A stretch of DNA of 64,000 nt from Colocasia esculenta (taxonomy: Eukaryota; Streptophyta; Magnoliopsida; Alismatales; Araceae), in contig CM024756.1 of NCBI GenBank assembly GCA_014218235.1, positions 73,840,152 to 73,904,151 on the forward strand, read 5' to 3'. Numbering within the stretch: position 1 is the first letter of the stretch; every line of letters begins with the position of its first letter. Positions 55,113 to 64,000 of the stretch are shown here, one piece after another. Position numbers and translations under genes: made by a program. A model generated the notes under the pieces. That model worked only from the letters and a program-made list of their open reading frames with translations. It was not told the DNA's origin and made no database searches.

Positions 55113-55188
55113 GTATGCTTTAGTTATGCTTGTATGTTGGTTGTTAAAGTTAGAATCGTTAGTTAGAGCTTATGAAGGTGTATTACAG
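55113..55188 (+). other. Candidate intron 2 in the gag of E
   Basis: 76 bp, bounded by CTACAG|GTATGC and GTATTACAG|GAGAG, falling directly after the conserved ATYMLQ motif. Related chromovirus gag proteins continue there without a gap. It is AT-rich, with a plausible 3' splice signal. Confidence 0.6.
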
Positions 55189-55850
55189 GAGAGAGAGATG
55201 TATGGTGTCCTCCCTACTGCGTACGCGCTTTGAGGACGGAGCAGTAGTAGTCGTGGCGTGGGACGCGTTCGTGAGGCTCTTCCGAGCCAAGTGTCCCCGA
55301 GCACATCCAGGACAGATGGAGCAAGAGTTCCTTTCCTGACGCAAGGATCGATGACCGTCCTGGAATACGAGGCAAGGTTTTCTGAACTCTCTAAATATGC
55401 ACTGCACCATAGTAGAGGATGAGCGCAGGAAGACCAAGAAGTTCGTGATGGGTCTCAAACCATCACTGAGGACGAGGCTCGTGGCGTTCGACCACCGCAC
55501 GCTAGACGAGGCCCTCAGCGCAGCCTGCAGACAGGAAGGAGAAATGGAGCAGTATCTAGAGGAGGAAGAAGGCGTCGCAAAAGAGGCCGGCAGCGACTTT
55601 CCAGCGGCAAGATAAGAAGAAGACGGTGTATCAGACACCGCAGAAACAAGTGGTAGTCAGCAACTATCAGGTACCTCTGTACGTTCCCCGGTGCGAAGAA
55701 GGAGTGTCCCCATTGTGGGAAGACCCATGGAGGTTCGGAGTGTTGGTGTAGCGGGGGTAGATGCCTAAAGTGTGGGAGCAGCGACCACAAGATCAAGGAT
55801 TGCCAAGGCTTCAGCAGGGAGCTCAGCGTGGAGCGCCAGTACCAGCAGTA

Positions 55851-56336
55851 GCGGCAGCAGCGCCAGCTACAGGACGACCAGGAAGGCCTCGAGCCCCGGC
55901 TCGAGTGTTTGCGTTAGCTCGTGAGGACGCCGAGCAGGCGGAGCATGTCACCGAAGGTACAGTCTACTTTTCGGTGTGCACGCTCGGGTTTTGTTTGATA
56001 CGGGTGCTACTCACTCGTTCATTTCCGAGCGGTTGCTAGGCAGTAGCCCCTAGAGTCAGGTAGAGTCTGAGGAGTTAGAGGTTCCTTGTCTGTGCACACC
56101 CCTGCGGGTACGGTATCGACTAGGAAGTGTATTCCGTCGTTACCTGTGTGCATTGAGGATAGATTCCTAGATGGGGGTTTCTTCTTGCTAAAGATGAAGG
56201 ACTATGATTGTATCTTTGGTCTGGATTGGCTAGAGGAGCACTATGCGTTAGTGGATTGCCGTAGGAAGAAGATTGTTTTCCGCATTCCTGGTGAGGACGA
56301 GTTCTCTATCCCTTGCCAAAGAACTTAGCGGGAAAG
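55851..56336 (+). pseudogene. Element E protease
   Basis: After the Gln/Ala/Pro linker and ARVFALAREDAEQAEHVTEG, the active site DTGATHSFIS is intact (Asp at 55997-55999). The stretch 56086-56325 carries FFLLKMKDYDCIFGLDWLEE and HYALVDCRRKKIVFRIPGE, the normal C-terminal part of this retropepsin. A frameshift before the active site and one after about 56050 break the reading. All expected residues are present. Confidence 0.9.
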
Positions 56337-57790
56337 TTAGTTATCTCTGCCATGAAGGCGATGCGCATGGTGAAACAGGGATGTGACGCATTTCTTGCCA
56401 GCGTTATGTTAGTACCCGATGCTGGTTCGTCACTGACTCTTGCAGAGATCGATGTGGTGCAGGACTTTCCAGATGTCTTTCCCGATGACTTGACTGGATT
56501 GCCACCGGATAGGGAGATAGAGTTCACTATAGAGTTGCTTCCAGGCACCTCTCCTATCTCGAAGGCCCCATATCGGATGGCCCCTGCAGATTAGCGAGTT
56601 GAGGAAGCAATTGCAAGAATTGCTTGATAAGGGATTTATTCGCCCTAGCGTTTCCCCTTGGGGAGCACCTGTATTGTTCGTCAAGAAGAAAGACGGGTCA
56701 CTTCGGTTGTGCATTGATTATAGGAAGCTAAACCAGGTGACTGTGAAGAACAGGTATCCCTTACCTCGGATTGATGATCTGTTTGACCAGTTGCGAGAGG
56801 CATCAGTCTTTTCCAAGATTGACTTGCGATCTGGTTATCATCAGTTGAGGATTAGGAGTGAGGATGTGCAAGACGGCATTAGAACCCGTTATGGACATTA
56901 TGAGTTTTGGTTCTTCCCTTCGGATGACCAACGCCCCGCAGCGTTCATGGATCTCATGAACAGGTTGTTTAGTCCGTACCTAGATAGCTTTGTTGTTGTG
57001 TTTATTGATGACGTGTTGGTCTATTCTCCGGATGAGGCACGCACCGTCAGCATTTGAGGTTAGTGTTAGAGGTTCTCCGTGAGCACAAGCTGTATGCGAA
57101 GTTCAGCAAGTGCGATTTTTGGTTGCGCGAGGTTCATTCCTCGGGATGTTATCTCCGGCGCTGGTGTAGCTGTTGACCAGCGAAGGTCCAGGCAGTTATG
57201 GATTGGGACGTTCCCAGGACCCTTCGGAGATTCGTAGTAGCTTTATTGGGTTAGCTGGTTATTATCGGCGATTCATTGAGGGTTTCTCATCCATCGCCGC
57301 CCCTTGACAAAGCTGACCCGGAAAGGTGAGAAGTTCGTGTGGTCTGAGGCATGTGAGCGTAGCTTTCAGCTATTGAAGGCTAAGCTTACTTCTGCTCCGG
57401 TATTGGTATTGCCTAGTGGTCTAGAGGGCTTGCCATTTATACGGATGCATCTCGGATTGGTTTAGGCTGTGTGCTCATGCAGCAAGAGAGGGTAGTGGCT
57501 TATGCTTCTCGTCAGTTGAAGGGGCATGAGAGGAACTATCCGACTCATGATTTAGAGCTAGCAGCTGTGGTTCATGCACTAAAGATCTGGAGGCACTATC
57601 TTTATGGTGTCAGATTTGAGGTGTTTACCGACCACAAGAGCTTGAAGTATCTTTTCTCCCAAAAGGAATTAAACCTGAGGCAGAGGAGATGGATTGAGTT
57701 CTTGAAGGACTATGACTTCGACCTTCAGTATCATCCTGGAAAGGCGAATGTCGTAGCGGATGCTCTTAGTAGGAAGAGGTCTTCGCTCCA
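56337..57790 (+). pseudogene. Element E reverse transcriptase and RNase H
   Basis: FPDVFPDDLTGLPPDREIEF and ELLPGTSPISKAPYRMAP lead in (56469-56588). A one-base insertion near 56590 breaks the frame. The next 150 codons are open: GFIRPSVSPWGAPVLFVKKK, CIDYRKLNQVTVKNRYPLPR, SVFSKIDLRSGYHQL and the catalytic FIDDVLVYS (57001-57027). The stretch that should read as the PFGLTNAP block is locally shifted (near 56905-56940). The RNase H keeps YTDAS (near 57438), SRQLKGHERNYPTHDLELAA, FTDHKSLKYLF and YHPGKANVVADALSRKR. The catalytic pair is intact, unlike element A. Confidence 0.93.
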
Positions 57791-57889
57791 GCAGGATGGA
57801 AGATGTTGGAGGATGCAGCGTGCTCTATGACCGAGTTAGAGCCATCGTTGTGTCAGGCTTTTGTAGCTCAGCTATCCCTTAGATCTCGG

Positions 57890-59290
57890 TCTTGGACGAG
57901 GTGATTGAGCAGCAGAAAGCCGATCCTAGATTGTTAGAGTTAGTGGTAAAGGCGGGCATTGCTCGTGATGAGGACGGTGTGATTAGATTTCAGCACCGTG
58001 TTTGTGTCCCCGATGTAGTAGAGTCCGTGAGCATGTGTTAGCGGAGGCTCATAGATCGCGATTTTCTATCATCCGGGTAACACTAAGATGTATCAGGATT
58101 TGAAGAGATCATTTTGGTGGTCCGGCATGAAGAAGGATGTGCGGGTTATGTGTCTAGATGTCTAGTATGTCAGCAGGTGAAAGCCGAGCGGCAGCGACCA
58201 TCCGGCCTTATGCAGAGGATGGATATCCCCGTATGGAAGTGGGAAGCTGTCACTATGGATTTCGTTTCGGGTTTGCCTCGATCTAGAGGAGGCAATGACT
58301 CGATTTGGGTAGTCGTAGATAGATTCTCGAAGACTGCTCATTTCTTGCCTATGAAGAAGAAGCAGTCAGTAGAGAGCTTAGCTAGATTGTATGTTAGCGG
58401 TATCGTTAGGTTGCATGGTGTGCCGAAGTCGATCATTTCGGATCGAGATCCGAGATTCACTTCGAGGTTGTGGAAGGGTCTTCAGGATGCGTTAGGTTCG
58501 GAGCTTAAGCTCAGTTCGGCGTTTCATCCCCAGACCAACGGACAGTCCGAGAGGACTATCCAGACGCTCGAGGACATGTTGAGAGCGTGTGTTCTGGATT
58601 GGAAGGATGATTGGGAGCGTCATTTACCTCTGTGGAGTTCGCATACAACAACAGCTTTCATGCTAGTATGGAATGGCTCCATTCGAGGCGTTGTATGGTA
58701 GCCCTGCAGATCTCCGCTATGTTGAGAGGAGACTGGTGATAGGCAGTTGATCGGACCAGAGTTGGTTCAGGAAACTTTGGATAAGATTCAGCTTATCAGG
58801 AAAAGGCTTGTTGCGGCACAGGATAGGCAGAAGAGTTATGCCGACAACAGGAGGAAGGATTTGGAGTTCGAGGTTGGCGATCATGTCTTCTTGAAGATAT
58901 CGCCTACTCGTGGAGTTGTCAGATTTGGCAGGCATAGCAAGCTAAGCCCTAGGTTCATTGGCCCATATGAGATTCTCAGACGTTTGGGCAACGTGGCGTA
59001 CGAGCTAGCTTTACCCCCAGCTTTGGCTAGCGTTCACCCGGTATTCCACGTATCTATGCTCAGGAAGTATGTCCGAGATCCGTCTCATGTGATTAGTCAT
59101 GAGCCAGTGGAGATCCAGCCAGATCTTTCGTATGTCGAGCAACCGTGCCATTCTTGACCGGAAGGTGCAGCATCTCCGGAACAAGAGTATTGCGTCGGTG
59201 AAAGTTCTATGGCGGAACTTCTCACGTGAGGAGGCTACGTGGGAGCTTGAGGATGCGATGAAGAAGAAGTACCCCCTTTTGTTTGAGTAG
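57890..59290 (+). pseudogene. Element E integrase with chromodomain
   Basis: The HHCC zinc domain is split over frames (RFSIHPGNTKMYQDLKRSFW near 58062-58120, then CLVCQQVKAE). The catalytic core is open for 195 codons (58114-58698): VTMDFVSGLPR (first Asp), IISDRDPRFTSR (second Asp) and AFHPQTNGQSERTIQ (Glu). The C-terminal part (58747-59154) has the GPYEILRRLGNVAYELALPP and HPVFHVSMLRKYV signature of gypsy integrases. A frameshift then leads to a chromodomain (KVQHLRNKSIASVKVLWRNF and EEATWELEDAMKKKYPLLFE), ending at the stop 59288-59290. Chromodomains direct insertion toward heterochromatin. Confidence 0.94.
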
Positions 59291-59320
59291 TGTCGTTCTA
59301 ACTTCGAGGACGAAGTTTTC

Positions 59321-59334
59321 TTTAAGGGGGAGGG
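59321..59334 (+). promoter_or_regulatory. Element E polypurine tract
   Basis: TTTAAGGGGGAGGG directly before the 3' LTR, preceded by the conserved chromovirus block TTCGAGGACGAAGTT. Confidence 0.9.
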
Positions 59335-62300
59335 TGTAAGACCCTCGAAATTCCGTCGTATTTTTCGTATTTACGTGTGTATATTGTGGTGGAGTATGTA
59401 TGTACGTATTTACGTAGATATAAAATAGTATAATTGTGTACATGTGTTTATATTAAACGTAAATAATGTATATATTGCATGGTGATAGTATGAATATAAT
59501 ATCATGTACATATTGCATGTATAGAGGCTTAGTATGCATGGTTTTCTGCATAATTAGGGTTCTGGCCGAAGGCCACCTTGGCGTCAAGCCCAGGCCGTTG
59601 AGCCAGTGTCAGCGTCCAGACATGGACGCCAGCACTAGCTCCGGCGTCCAGCGATCTGGACGCCAACTCTCTGACCTGCATGCGCAGCAGAGCTGCTATC
59701 TTCTGAAGCAAGGCATGGCAGCCATTGGGGGGATGTCCCCAACGGCTCTGAGGGTGTCCCATCACCCTAGTGAGTGGGGGAAGGCCCTCCTTAGGTCTGA
59801 ACCCGAACTAGTCTCTCCCCACTTCTCATTTACCTTGTGAGAGGAGAAAAGAGAGAAAACCCTAGAGCTTCCTGTGAGAAAACCTGAGGTTTGGAGGCTT
59901 TGATCCGGCGATCCAAGGCTTCTTCTGGAGATCTACTTCGACAAGGAGGAAGACAACATAACGGCTAAATCCCCGGCCCTGGATTGCAGAGGGAGCATCA
60001 CAGAACCGGAGTGGAGGCATCTTGGAGGCTTCTTGGGACTGCCCAAGGAGAGCTTCTCCAACTCTTGATCCCTTTAGGAGTTTTTCCAAAGGCAAGTAAC
60101 CTGTCATTGATGTCCCCGTATGAGTCTAGGATGTTTCTATTATTTTTGTGGAATTTATCTCGAGTCCTAGACCCTCCATTTCACCCCATTTTCAGAGCTC
60201 GGGTCTGTGTCTTCTGCACAGACCTGAGTAGACGGCAAGGTCCCTGGACGCCCAGTTCCTCCTTGGCGTCCATCGACCATGCCGCTGACTCTGAGTCAGC
60301 GGCCAGAGACCGTTTAGTTCTTCTGGGCAGAACCGTGAGCTGTTCTGTCCCACTTCTACAGTTAATTTCGGTATGTTTATGCGATTAGGATATATGGTAA
60401 TCCTATAAGCTATGTACATTATGTATTGTGGTTGTGGATGTGTGTGGGTTGTGTGATGAATGTGGTTAATGGTGTCTTGTAAGCATGTGAGCATGACTTG
60501 TAGACCATTTTTGCAAAGTCCATGATTTATGATTTAGATTAATGCGAATGCCTAAATTTCGGTCTAATCATGATGAGTTGTGGGTCATGTGTGTATGTTC
60601 TGAAATTTAGGAAGTCCATACATGCTTGTGGAATTGTTAATAAGTGTAGTTCGGAAAAAAAAGGAAAACATGTAAAAATAGTTTTGTGGCAAATGATTAT
60701 AGATGTATGAATTAGGATGATGTGGTATTTAAATTCATGCATATGTTAGTAGTTCTGTGCAAAACAGTAAGTGGATAAATTGTAAATTGTGTTAGACCCA
60801 TGTTAGTAAATTGTGAATAATATGCAAATTTGGTGTTTGATTTCTATAAATCCTATTTAGCTCAGAAAAATCTGAAAAATTGAGGGTATGATCATGAGCC
60901 CGAAAACAGTCTGTGGTTAAATTTGCAGACCAATTGGACCCGTAAATAGAGAGTTATGAGTTTTCATGTGAAATGTGAATAATTGTGCATACGATCACAA
61001 CGTGATTAGATTTTGTTTAAATCAGCATGATTTGGATGTTTACTGTGTTAAAACCTGAAACTCTGTAGTACCATGTTAGTAAAAACAGAGGAGTTCATGT
61101 GAGTGAGGAAGTGAATGTGATGAGAAGTGTAAAGTGTAAAACCATGTGTAAAACGTTAATTGAGTAAAAGTGTAAATTGTGCCAATGTGATACTGCTTCC
61201 GAGAAGGCAGTGGAAGTATCAGGGAAAAGTCCCCCTGAGAAAGTTCATTGTGTTAAGTGACCCTAAGGGCATTAGGGGGAAATCCTGGAGGTGGACAAGT
61301 ACCACTGGTTAGGGTGGAGACTTGTTCTCCCGGTCTGCGCAGTCCAAGAGTCACCATTGCATTGCCTAGATGGTGCCTATGTTAGTATGTGATGTGAATG
61401 TCTTCTTTGGTGGTTTGGACTATGTGTCACGGCACTAAAATATGTAAAGTGTAATGTGTAAAGTGTATGTGACCATGTGTAAATGTGTAAGTGATATGTG
61501 AATGTGTATGTGTAAAGTGTAACCATGTGAAAAGGGAAAATGTGAAAAAGGAAAAAAAATGAAATAAGATGTGTATTGAAACCATGTGAGGCTAAATCTG
61601 AAACCGTATGAATTCAGAAAATGCATGTTAGCAATTCCATGTTTATGTGTGCCAAGTGTTTAGAATCCATGATTAGGAACAATGATGAGTATGTGTGCAA
61701 AGTGGCATGATGGTTGTTCATGTGTTATGTTCTAAGCCACATTGTAGCTTTCATGTGTAGGTTTATAGTCTTTGAACATGTGAAATCAGCAACCTAAAGC
61801 ATGTTAAGAAGTTATGTATGTACTTATAAACATGTGGAATCCATGCTAGCTATGTTTCCCGTTCATGTATGTAAATTATCCATGTTGATAACTCTCATGT
61901 TTGACGCTTTATAAGGTTAAAATTTATAAGTGAATGGATTAGAGACCATGTGATAGGTGAATGTTATATTTTGAAATCTGAAAGCATGTGCTATGAGAAA
62001 AATGGTAGAACCTTCATGTAGGTTGAAACTTAAATGGACTAGCATGCTATGTGTTGCTAATTGTATGTGCTTGTAGAAACCACTAGGACTTGTACGTGTA
62101 TATCTGTGTAGTGTTACTTGCTGAGTCTTTAAGACTCACTCTTGCTTCGGCGTACAGGTTTAGACGGTGACGAGACCTTCGTGGAGGAGACAGTGGAGAC
62201 AGACTCCGAGCGCGGAGTTTAGCTTGTGGAGTCGTGCACCCTTTTGTTGTAGTTCATAGTATGTACTTGGAACATTGTATTAGAATTATCATGAGAAGAA

Positions 62301-62566
62301 TGTATTATGTGGACATTATGTATTTCCATTTCAGTAATTTAATTTATGTGAACTTGGTTCCTTTTTGCAAATTGTAAACTGCATGTATGTTTAATGTGGA
62401 TGATGAATGAATGGAGATAGTTCTCTTTTACTTCCGCTACTCTGTTATTTATATTCGCGTGTATCTCAGCTGTTGTATCGTTGGGTAAATGTCCCACTGT
62501 GACTGCAGCACTCGCTATATCGACGTGGGTCGGTATGACCGTACCGGTGTAACGAGGGCCGTCACA
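59335..62566 (+). repeat. Element E 3' LTR
   Basis: Colinear with 51201-54436; starts TGTAAGACCC, ends GCCGTCACA. Same GGACGCC words (59578-59670, 60240-60275) and the same ATGTG/GTGTAAA tract (61430-61560). Confidence 0.95.
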
Positions 62567-63160
62567 CATTTTAACTGATCATGGGGGTGAATTTGATAAC
62601 ACATCCTTTTCTGATCTATGTGCTGAATTTTCAAATATTCACAAGTTTTCTTCACCTAGAACTCCAGAACAAAATGGAGTTGTGGAAAGAAGAATAGAAC
62701 TCTTGTGGAAATGGCTAGATCCTGCTCTTAGGAAGTAATCTGCCCAAACCCTTCTGGGCTGAAGCTGTTAACACAGCCAATCATATCCTAAATAGAGCTT
62801 TGATCAGACCAAAGATCAGAAAAACCCCCTATGAACTGTTGAGAAACAAAAAGCCAACTGTTTCTTATTTCAAAACTTTGGTGCAAATGCTTTGTACACA
62901 ATAATAACAAAGAAAACCTTGACAAGTTTGATGCTAAGAGTCAGGAAGCTATTTCTTGGCTATTCTGAAGTGTCAAGGCTTTCAAAGTGTACATTCTAAA
63001 AACCAAAATGTTGAAGAATCTCCACGTGTTATTTTTGATGAAAATTCATTTTCCACTAATGATTCTAAATCTTGCAGGGAAAGACAAGACAATGAAGAGG
63101 ATGACCTCATTGTGGATTCTTCACCAACTGTTGAGGAGCTTGTCAATAATGAAGAGAACC
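62567..63160 (+). pseudogene. Element D integrase, continued
   Basis: Resumes after E with CATTTTAACTGATCATGGGG, giving the TDHGGEF motif with the second catalytic Asp, then PRTPEQNGVVER with the Glu. A base missing near 62690 shifts the frame. FWAEAVNTANHILNRALIRP and the C-terminal linker follow. Confidence 0.92.
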
Positions 63161-64000
63161 TGAACAACAACTCACCATCTTTAAGTGGGTCAGGTAACAT
63201 TGCTCCACAAGTGGGCACTTCTCAACAGGTAATTTCTGAACCTCGATATCTGAGAGATCACCCATAGACAGTATAGTTGGCAATTTAAATGATAGAGTAA
63301 GGACTAGATCATCTTTCTTGCAAAATATTGAAGAAGACTCACTAGCTCTAATTTCCCAAATTGAACCCAAGTCAATTGATGAAGCCTTATCCAGTTCTGA
63401 TTGGATTAATGCCATTCATGATGAGCTTCATCAATTCGAAAGAAATCAAGTATGGGAATTAGTACCTAGGCCTAGTGACCAAGCAATGATTGGCACTAGA
63501 TGGGTCTTCAGAAACAAATTGAATGAATTTGGTCAGGTAATTAGAAATAAAGCTAGGCTAGTTGCAAAGGGGTACAATCAAGAGTTGGAATTGATTTGAA
63601 GAGTCATATGCCCCTGTAGCTAGACTAGAAACAGTCATAATTTTCCTTGCTTTTGCATCCTCCATGAAATTTAAAGTCTATCAAATGGATGTCAAAAGTG
63701 CATTCTTAAATGGATATATAAAGGAAAATGTTTTGTTGAACAACCTCCTGGATATGAAAATGAAAAATATCCTAACCATGTTTTCAAGCTTAATAAGGCT
63801 CTCTATGGTCTTAAGCAAGCTCCAAGAGCTTGGTATGACCGGTTGAGTTCCTTTTTACTTGAAAAAGGATACTCGAGAGGTAATGTTGATCAAACTTTGT
63901 TCACAAAAACAGTAAAAAATAATAATTGTAGTCCAAATTTATGTTGATGACATAATATTTGGATCAACCAATAAAGGCCTTTGCGCTGAATTTTCAAATC
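63161..64000 (+). pseudogene. Element D reverse transcriptase (runs off the window)
   Basis: DEALSSSDWINAIHDELHQF, WELVPRPSDQAMIGTRWVFR and NKLNEFGQVIRNKARLVAKG are in one open stretch to 63596, intact where C is shifted. VYQMDVKSAFLNGYIKENV, LYGLKQAPRAWYDRLSSF and the catalytic YVDD block (near 63940-63952) follow in other frames. RNase H and the remainder lie beyond 64000. Confidence 0.92.

Larger units (their letters stand above)
54623..55850 (+). pseudogene. Element E gag, with two candidate introns and a double zinc knuckle
   Basis: The ATG in GCCATGG (54623) gives MASRGRRGGAPARDDEQRHD. Two AT-rich blocks interrupt the coding sequence, each starting GTAAAT or GTATGC and ending AG. Capsid blocks are MERFKRMTPPSFKGE and ESWMRETEK (54961-55050), TYMLQ (55098-55112), and FEDGAVVVVAWDAFVRLFRA (55231-55290). 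Then come MTVLEYEARFSELSKYAL (55351-55405), and an open stretch KKFVMGLKPSLRTRLVAFDH to EALSAACRQE. The nucleocapsid has CPHCGKTHGGSEC followed by CLKCGSSDHKIKDC (55705-55803), a tandem pair in one frame. Several one-base shifts remain, for example near 54700 and 55048. Confidence 0.88.
51201..62566 (+). mobile_element. Element E: complete Ty3-gypsy chromovirus (Tekay/Del-like)
   Basis: 11.37 kb. LTRs of 3236 and 3232 bp start (T)GTAAGACCCTCG at 51201 and 59335, and end GCCGTCACA at 54436 and 62566. PBS TGGTATCAGAGC is at 54442; the purine tract TTTAAGGGGGAGGG precedes the 3' LTR. The target in D is ACATTTTAACTG: the left flank ends ACATT and the right flank restarts CATTTTAAC, so a 4-5 bp duplication CATT(T) is visible, though the left LTR tip is damaged (GG for TG). 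It carries gag, protease, RT, RNase H, integrase and chromodomain. LTR copies differ mainly by one-base indels, pointing to a recent insertion and imperfect sequence. Confidence 0.95.
46246..64000 (+). mobile_element. Element D: second SIRE-type copia element, carrying element E, truncated by the window edge
   Basis: D is a close relative of C, starting TGTTGTGGTTGAG at 46246. It has a 1.8-kb LTR, PBS, gag, protease and integrase to 51200, then element E, then integrase and RT to the window end at 64000. Without E it shows about 6.4 kb. Its 3' LTR and right target duplication are outside the window; the five bases to its left are CCTAC. D and C are broken at different positions, so each helps read the other. 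Confidence 0.93.

Overview
The window is a heterochromatic, gene-poor stretch of a large plant genome, almost certainly an angiosperm. It contains a SIRE/Sirevirus-type Ty1-copia family with an env-like third ORF (a plant-only group), two Ty3-gypsy chromoviruses with 2.5-3.2 kb LTRs and a C-terminal chromodomain (Tekay/Del-like), a plant hAT transposon, and no recognisable host gene, tRNA or rRNA. Most reading frames are broken by single-base indels. Many of these differ between sister copies, so the sequence looks like an unpolished long-read assembly laid over genuine decay.

Layout, by nesting. The base layer is a minus-strand gypsy RT scrap (1-510), plus a CpG-rich LTR/leader and gag of an element I read as Tat/Athila-like (511-875, continued at 42343-46245). 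Element A, a chromovirus, inserted into that layer and now spans 876-42337 (TSD CCTCC/CTTCC). Its own length is only about 9.9 kb. Its 5' LTR carries an 836-bp solo-LTR-like insertion (3323-4158, TSD CATAT). Its integrase is split by element F (7857-23171, TSD ACCAG), a non-autonomous LTR element. F contains a reversed solo LTR, G (12038-14735, TSD GGAGT), and a hAT transposon in its 3' LTR (18899-22691, 8-bp TSD GTCATCAT). The 3' LTR of A is split by solo LTR B (26743-42156, TSD GTTAC/GGTAC), which is split in turn by complete SIRE-type element C (27770-41117).

Right of A, the Tat-like gag is cut by a second SIRE-type element, D (from 46246, running off the window). The integrase of D is cut by a complete chromovirus, E (51201-62566). 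E is the best-preserved element: two 3.2-kb LTRs, gag with a double zinc knuckle and two candidate GT-AG introns, protease, RT, RNase H, a long open integrase core and a chromodomain.

The most unusual signal is not a gene. The unrelated copia (C, D) and gypsy-like (F, G) families both carry arrays of the palindrome core GTCGAC (copia TGTCGACA/GGTCGACAC, gypsy-like CTGTCGACAG). Neighbouring cores repeatedly start 21 bp apart (mostly 20-22), which is two turns of DNA. The arrays sit in U3 upstream of the TATA box, and recur with the same spacing inside the element bodies, including gag-pol coding sequence. The other LTR families here carry their own CpG words (TCGCGA in A, GGACGCC in E, GACGCG in the Tat-like LTR, GCGACA/GTCGCG in B). 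This looks like convergent regulatory or packaging architecture.
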